DNA of 64,000 bases, from contig DUCS01000006.1 in NCBI GenBank assembly GCA_012959695.1, positions 1 through 64,000 on the forward strand, given 5' to 3'. This DNA is from Cycloclasticus sp. Its GTDB lineage: Bacteria; Pseudomonadota; Gammaproteobacteria; Methylococcales; Cycloclasticaceae. Each line of letters begins with the position of its first letter. Within the stretch, counting starts at the first letter, position 1. This document shows positions 60,947 through 64,000 of the stretch, in pieces. The position numbers were made by a program, and so were the translations under genes. The notes under the pieces were generated by a model. It was not told the DNA's origin. It was given only the letters and a program-made list of their open reading frames with translations, and made no database searches.

Positions 60947-62977
60947 TTAATTACTGAGTTTATACGCCAGCCTAACGCCATCTCGAATGGCTTGTGCCGC
61001 ATCCAATTCACGAACTTCTTTTACTCCACCAATATGGATAACCTTAGGCGCTAGGGTGCTGATGCTATCCGCTAGCTCGTCGCAAGGTTCTTGGCCTGCA
61101 CATATGATAATTGTGTCGGCTGGGATAACCCTAATTTCACCTTCGCGTTCAATATGAAGGCCCGCGTCATCAATTTTTATGTACTCTAAATCACCTAATA
61201 ATTTGACACCACGTTTATGTAATTCGGCTTGGTGAATCCAGCCCGTGGTTTTGCCTAGTGAGCGACCGAATTTTCCTGATTTACGTTGCATCAACGTTAC
61301 GTCACGAATTTGTTTGTTTCCAACTGTTTTTCCTAATAAAGCACCCGGTTTTTTACCTTCAGGGTCAATGCCCCAGCTGTCGTTATATTCAGTTATAGGG
61401 TCTTTATTTGAATGGTTATGTGTAATAAATTCAGCCATATCAAAACCAATACCACCAGCCCCAAGAATAAGGACTTTTTGGCCGATCTTGTTGGGCTGAT
61501 TAAAGGCTTCTTGATAATTTAAAACAGAAGCATGGTTGATACCCGAAATACCTAATTGTCTTGGTTTAATACCAGACGACAGCACGATGACATCATACTG
61601 TTCGGACTGAAGCTGATTGGCATCTGCTGTGCAGTTTAACTTTACGCTAACCCCGTACTTATCAAGCATCACAGCAAAGTACCTAAGCAATTCGTCAAAC
61701 TCTTCTTTGCCCGGCACTAAATGGGCGTAAAGCAGTTGGCCACCAATCGTTGAGGCAGATTCGTATAGCGTTACGCTATGCCCAGCTTTAGCGGCCTCAA
61801 TTGAGAAAGAAAGACCCGCTGCGCCCGCGCCAATAACCGCTATTTTTTGTGCGCTTGTTGATGTATTAATAGCGGGATAAAGTGTTTCATGACACGCTCT
61901 TGGATTGACTAAGCAACTAGCTATTTTGCCAGCAAATATATGATCTAAACACGATTGATTACAGGCAATACAGGTATTGATCTCATCAAATTGTTGGTTC
62001 TTTGCTTTGTTTACGAAATCGGCATCTGCAAGAAAGGGTCTTGATAAATACACCATATCGGCTTCATTGTTGTCGATAATTTTTTCCGCAACTTCAACAG
62101 TATTTATGCGGTTTGCAGCGGCAACGGGGATGTTGACGACTTGTTTTATTTTAGCCGTTGCCCAAGCAAACGCACCGCGTGGCACTTGCATTGCAATGGT
62201 CGGAATAGCGGCTTCATGCCAACCAATGCCTGTGTTAATAATATCTATACCTGCGGACTCCAAGGCGATCGCGAATTGCTGTGCTTCATCAATATTCCAC
62301 CCATCTTCAACCAGTTCAAGCACCGACATGCGGTATTGAATAATAAAGTTTTCACCCAGCGCTTTGCGCGTAGAACGAACAATGTCTAATGGCAAACGAG
62401 ACCTGTTTTCAAAGCTGCCACCCCATTGGTCAGAACGATGATTTGTTCGCGGAGCTGTAAATTCATTTAGAAAATACCCTTCAGACCCTAATAATTCAAT
62501 GCCATCAAAACCAGCTTGTTGGGCCAACTGGGCACAATTCACAAAGTCATCAATGGTTTGCATAATCTCAGCGTCGGACATTTCTTTTGGCACAAAGGGA
62601 TTGATAGGGGAACGTATGGCACTGGGTGCAACTAAGTTCTCGTGTTTTGCATATCGGCCGGCATGCAGTATTTGCATAAGGATGTTGCTATTAGCCTTGT
62701 GTACTGTATCCGTAATAAATTTGTATTGTTCCACATGCTCGGCGTTGGTTAGCATCATTGCGCCTGGGCTAATAAGGCCTTCTTCATTGGGTGAAACACC
62801 ACCGGTTACAATTAACGAAACACCGCCGTCTGCGCGCTCTTTATAAAAGGCTGCTAAGCGACCAAAAGGGTCGTCTGAGTGATCTAACCCCGTGTGCATT
62901 GAGCCCATAATGAAACGGTTAGGCAAGGTTAAATGACCAATTTTAATGGGTGTAAATAACTGTTTTGATGATGTCAT
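60947..62977 (-). CDS. fadH: 2,4-Dienoyl-CoA reductase (NADPH)
   Basis: 676 residues: N-terminal old-yellow-enzyme TIM barrel (FMN; MGSMHTGLDH, HAGRYAKHE), the iron-sulfur cysteine group CIACNQSCLDHI and CLVNPRAC in the middle, and a C-terminal FAD/NADPH domain (AVIGAGAAGLSFSIEAAKAGH, ILGAGGIGFDMAEF). It removes conjugated double bonds during beta-oxidation of unsaturated acids. Its presence suits an unsaturated or terpenoid chain. It is the first gene of the minus-strand unit with the thiolase, with the operator 46 bases upstream. Confidence 0.94.
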   Translation of the reverse strand: MTSSKQLFTPIKIGHLTLPNRFIMGSMHTGLDHSDDPFGRLAAFYKERADGGVSLIVTGGVSPNEEGLISPGAMMLTNAEHVEQYKFITDTVHKANSNILMQILHAGRYAKHENLVAPSAIRSPINPFVPKEMSDAEIMQTIDDFVNCAQLAQQAGFDGIELLGSEGYFLNEFTAPRTNHRSDQWGGSFENRSRLPLDIVRSTRKALGENFIIQYRMSVLELVEDGWNIDEAQQFAIALESAGIDIINTGIGWHEAAIPTIAMQVPRGAFAWATAKIKQVVNIPVAAANRINTVEVAEKIIDNNEADMVYLSRPFLADADFVNKAKNQQFDEINTCIACNQSCLDHIFAGKIASCLVNPRACHETLYPAINTSTSAQKIAVIGAGAAGLSFSIEAAKAGHSVTLYESASTIGGQLLYAHLVPGKEEFDELLRYFAVMLDKYGVSVKLNCTADANQLQSEQYDVIVLSSGIKPRQLGISGINHASVLNYQEAFNQPNKIGQKVLILGAGGIGFDMAEFITHNHSNKDPITEYNDSWGIDPEGKKPGALLGKTVGNKQIRDVTLMQRKSGKFGRSLGKTTGWIHQAELHKRGVKLLGDLEYIKIDDAGLHIEREGEIRVIPADTIIICAGQEPCDELADSISTLAPKVIHIGGVKEVRELDAAQAIRDGVRLAYKLSN

Positions 62978-63023
62978 TCCTATTCCTTTTTTGGCTAATA
63001 CGACGGCTCGATAACTTTACAAT

Positions 63024-63040
63024 CTAACACTTGTTTGGTA
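63024..63040. promoter_or_regulatory. Operator of the catabolic regulon, fadH divergent promoter
   Basis: CTAACACTTGTTTGGTA, identical over 17 bases to the site before the ketone carboxylase operon. It sits between the fadH/thiolase unit and the divergent crotonase operon. Confidence 0.7.
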
Positions 63041-63094
63041 GCATAATAATCATAGTATGAATGCTTTTTTTAAGCAAATATAGAGAACAAATAC

Positions 63095-63880
63095 ATGCCG
63101 AATACGGATGAGTTAATTTACGAAGTAAACAACGGTGTCGCCACCATTTGCCTTAACCGCCCAGAAAGAAAAAACGCCTTATCGACGAGTTTGGTTGGCA
63201 AATTACGTGATGCGTGGGAGTGGGTGGATACTGATGATGCTGTAAAAGTTGTTGTATTAACGTCGACAGATTGCGGTGTGTTTTGTGCGGGCATGGATTT
63301 AAAAGAAGCTGCCGAAATTAAGCAACAAACAGGTGAAGATGTTCTTTCAACATTAAAGGACCCTTTTCATCAACGGATGCGCGACGTTAAAAAACCCATT
63401 ATCGCCGCCATGACAGGGCACTTGATGGCTGGTGGCATGTTGCTGAGTTTAAATTCAGACTTACGTGTTGGGCTTGTTAATACCCGCGTCGGTATCACAG
63501 AAGCTAAGATTGGCCGTGGATCGCCCTGGGCTGTGCCATTGATCGGCATGTTGCCGCAACCGCTTATTATGGAATTAGTATTAACGGCTGCGCAAATGCC
63601 TATTCAACGATTCTATGACGTTGGATTTATCAATTACCTAGAAGAAACCCCAGAGCTTGTTAGAGAGCGGGCATACAGCTTGGCTAATACCATTCGAGAC
63701 AATGCACCGCTATCTGTAGTGGCTGCGAAAGCAAGCATCATGTGCGCGATGAGTTTGGGTTGTGATGATGGATTAGCAGAAGCAAAGCGTTTACATGAAG
63801 TGGTTTACGCCAGTGAAGACGGTATTGAAGGGCCATTATCTTTTGCCGAAAAAAGAAAACCTCAATGGAAAGGTCGATAA
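63095..63880 (+). CDS. Enoyl-CoA hydratase/isomerase family protein
   Basis: A crotonase of 261 residues. The oxyanion segments are GVFCAGMDLKEA and TGHLMAGGMLLSLNSDL, and EAKIGRGSPWAVP replaces the usual PE...GxGG segment, so the first catalytic glutamate position is not typical. It is the first gene of an operon continuing past the window into an acyl-CoA dehydrogenase, divergent from fadH with the operator between them. Confidence 0.87.
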   Translation: MPNTDELIYEVNNGVATICLNRPERKNALSTSLVGKLRDAWEWVDTDDAVKVVVLTSTDCGVFCAGMDLKEAAEIKQQTGEDVLSTLKDPFHQRMRDVKKPIIAAMTGHLMAGGMLLSLNSDLRVGLVNTRVGITEAKIGRGSPWAVPLIGMLPQPLIMELVLTAAQMPIQRFYDVGFINYLEETPELVRERAYSLANTIRDNAPLSVVAAKASIMCAMSLGCDDGLAEAKRLHEVVYASEDGIEGPLSFAEKRKPQWKGR

Positions 63881-63913
63881 GATATTTCAGATAACAAATA
63901 ATTAAGGTATCTC

Positions 63914-64000
63914 ATGAATTTTGAACTAAATGACGAACAACGCATGATCTACGAATATGGCGACCAAGTTGCTAAAACGTTTGATCAATCGTATTGGCTT
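63914..64000 (+). CDS. Acyl-CoA dehydrogenase, N-terminus only (window edge)
   Basis: The first 29 codons of a gene that runs off the window. MNFELNDEQRMIYEYGDQ and the DQSYWL segment match the start of the dehydrogenases at 26997 and 58406. It lies 33 bases after the crotonase with AAGG upstream. This would be the ninth acyl-CoA dehydrogenase-type gene in the window. Confidence 0.8.
   Translation, partial: MNFELNDEQRMIYEYGDQVAKTFDQSYWL

Noticed and set aside
1-64000. CRISPR arrays, rRNA genes, prophage or complete insertion sequences
   Set aside because: No repeat-spacer pattern, rRNA sequence, phage structural gene or transposase was found while reading through.

Overview
The window reads as chromosomal DNA of a gammaproteobacterium of low to middling GC. 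The best-supported hint of lifestyle is a hydrocarbon or terpenoid degrader. It carries a homologue of the naphthalene-pathway trans-o-hydroxybenzylidenepyruvate hydratase-aldolase, a GacA/UvrY-type regulator, UmuDC, and an unusually dense set of CoA-thioester catabolic genes. A marine PAH degrader such as Cycloclasticus would fit, but no rRNA or other taxonomic marker is present, so this is inference.

Layout. 0-5.7 kb holds ordinary and stress genes: a small unknown protein, tRNA-Leu(UAA), a GacA-like response regulator, a fumarylacetoacetate-hydrolase-fold protein, UmuD (long form) with UmuC, and an Xre/RES toxin-antitoxin pair. 5.7-12.4 kb (minus strand) holds the hydratase-aldolase, then an operon for acetoacetyl-CoA synthetase, HMG-CoA lyase, a family III CoA-transferase, an Ltp2-like thiolase-fold enzyme and its DUF35 partner. 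12.8-18.4 kb (plus) is a cassette of thioesterase, HSL-type esterase, Baeyer-Villiger monooxygenase, aldehyde dehydrogenase and Zn alcohol dehydrogenase, laid out like the chn (cyclohexanone) pathway. 18.6-23.6 kb is a three-subunit acetone-carboxylase-type enzyme. 23.8-36.3 kb (plus) holds CoA ligases, a CoA-transferase, acyl-CoA dehydrogenases (one adjacent heterodimer-type pair), a cyclopentanol/cyclohexanol-dehydrogenase-like SDR and crotonases. 36.3-40.4 kb (minus) holds an SDR, a VWA/MoxR pair and an acyl-CoA dehydrogenase. 40.5-47.1 kb holds a Nudix hydrolase, a repeat-filled gap, an ADP-forming acyl-CoA synthetase alpha-like protein, an acyl-CoA dehydrogenase, a CoA-transferase, a TauD-type dioxygenase and an SDR. 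47.2-57.7 kb (plus) is an atu/liu-like operon: acyl-CoA dehydrogenase, biotin-dependent carboxylase beta, hydratase, carboxylase alpha, AtuA, CoA ligase, acyl-CoA dehydrogenase and cupin. It is followed by two gene wrecks. 58.4-64 kb holds an acyl-CoA dehydrogenase, thiolase, FadH, a crotonase and the start of another acyl-CoA dehydrogenase cut by the window edge.

How it fits together. The modules suit breakdown of a methyl-branched, probably alicyclic or terpenoid compound. Alcohol is oxidised to ketone (SDR), ketone to lactone (BVMO), lactone to hydroxy acid (esterase) and then to diacid (ADH, ALDH), followed by CoA activation and beta-oxidation. Beta-methyl branches would be removed by atu-type carboxylation, hydration and HMG-CoA-lyase-type cleavage. 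Ketone carboxylation and HMG-CoA cleavage would both give acetoacetate or a 3-oxoacid, which acetoacetyl-CoA synthetase and thiolase then return to acetyl-CoA. The substrate is inference.

The strongest new signal is a repeated operator with core AAC-RSTT-GTT (R = A/G, S = C/G) in front of six of these operons, from 12.5 to 63 kb. It implies that one regulator, resembling PsrA-type TetR proteins in its target and not encoded in this window, controls the 50-kb set as a single regulon.
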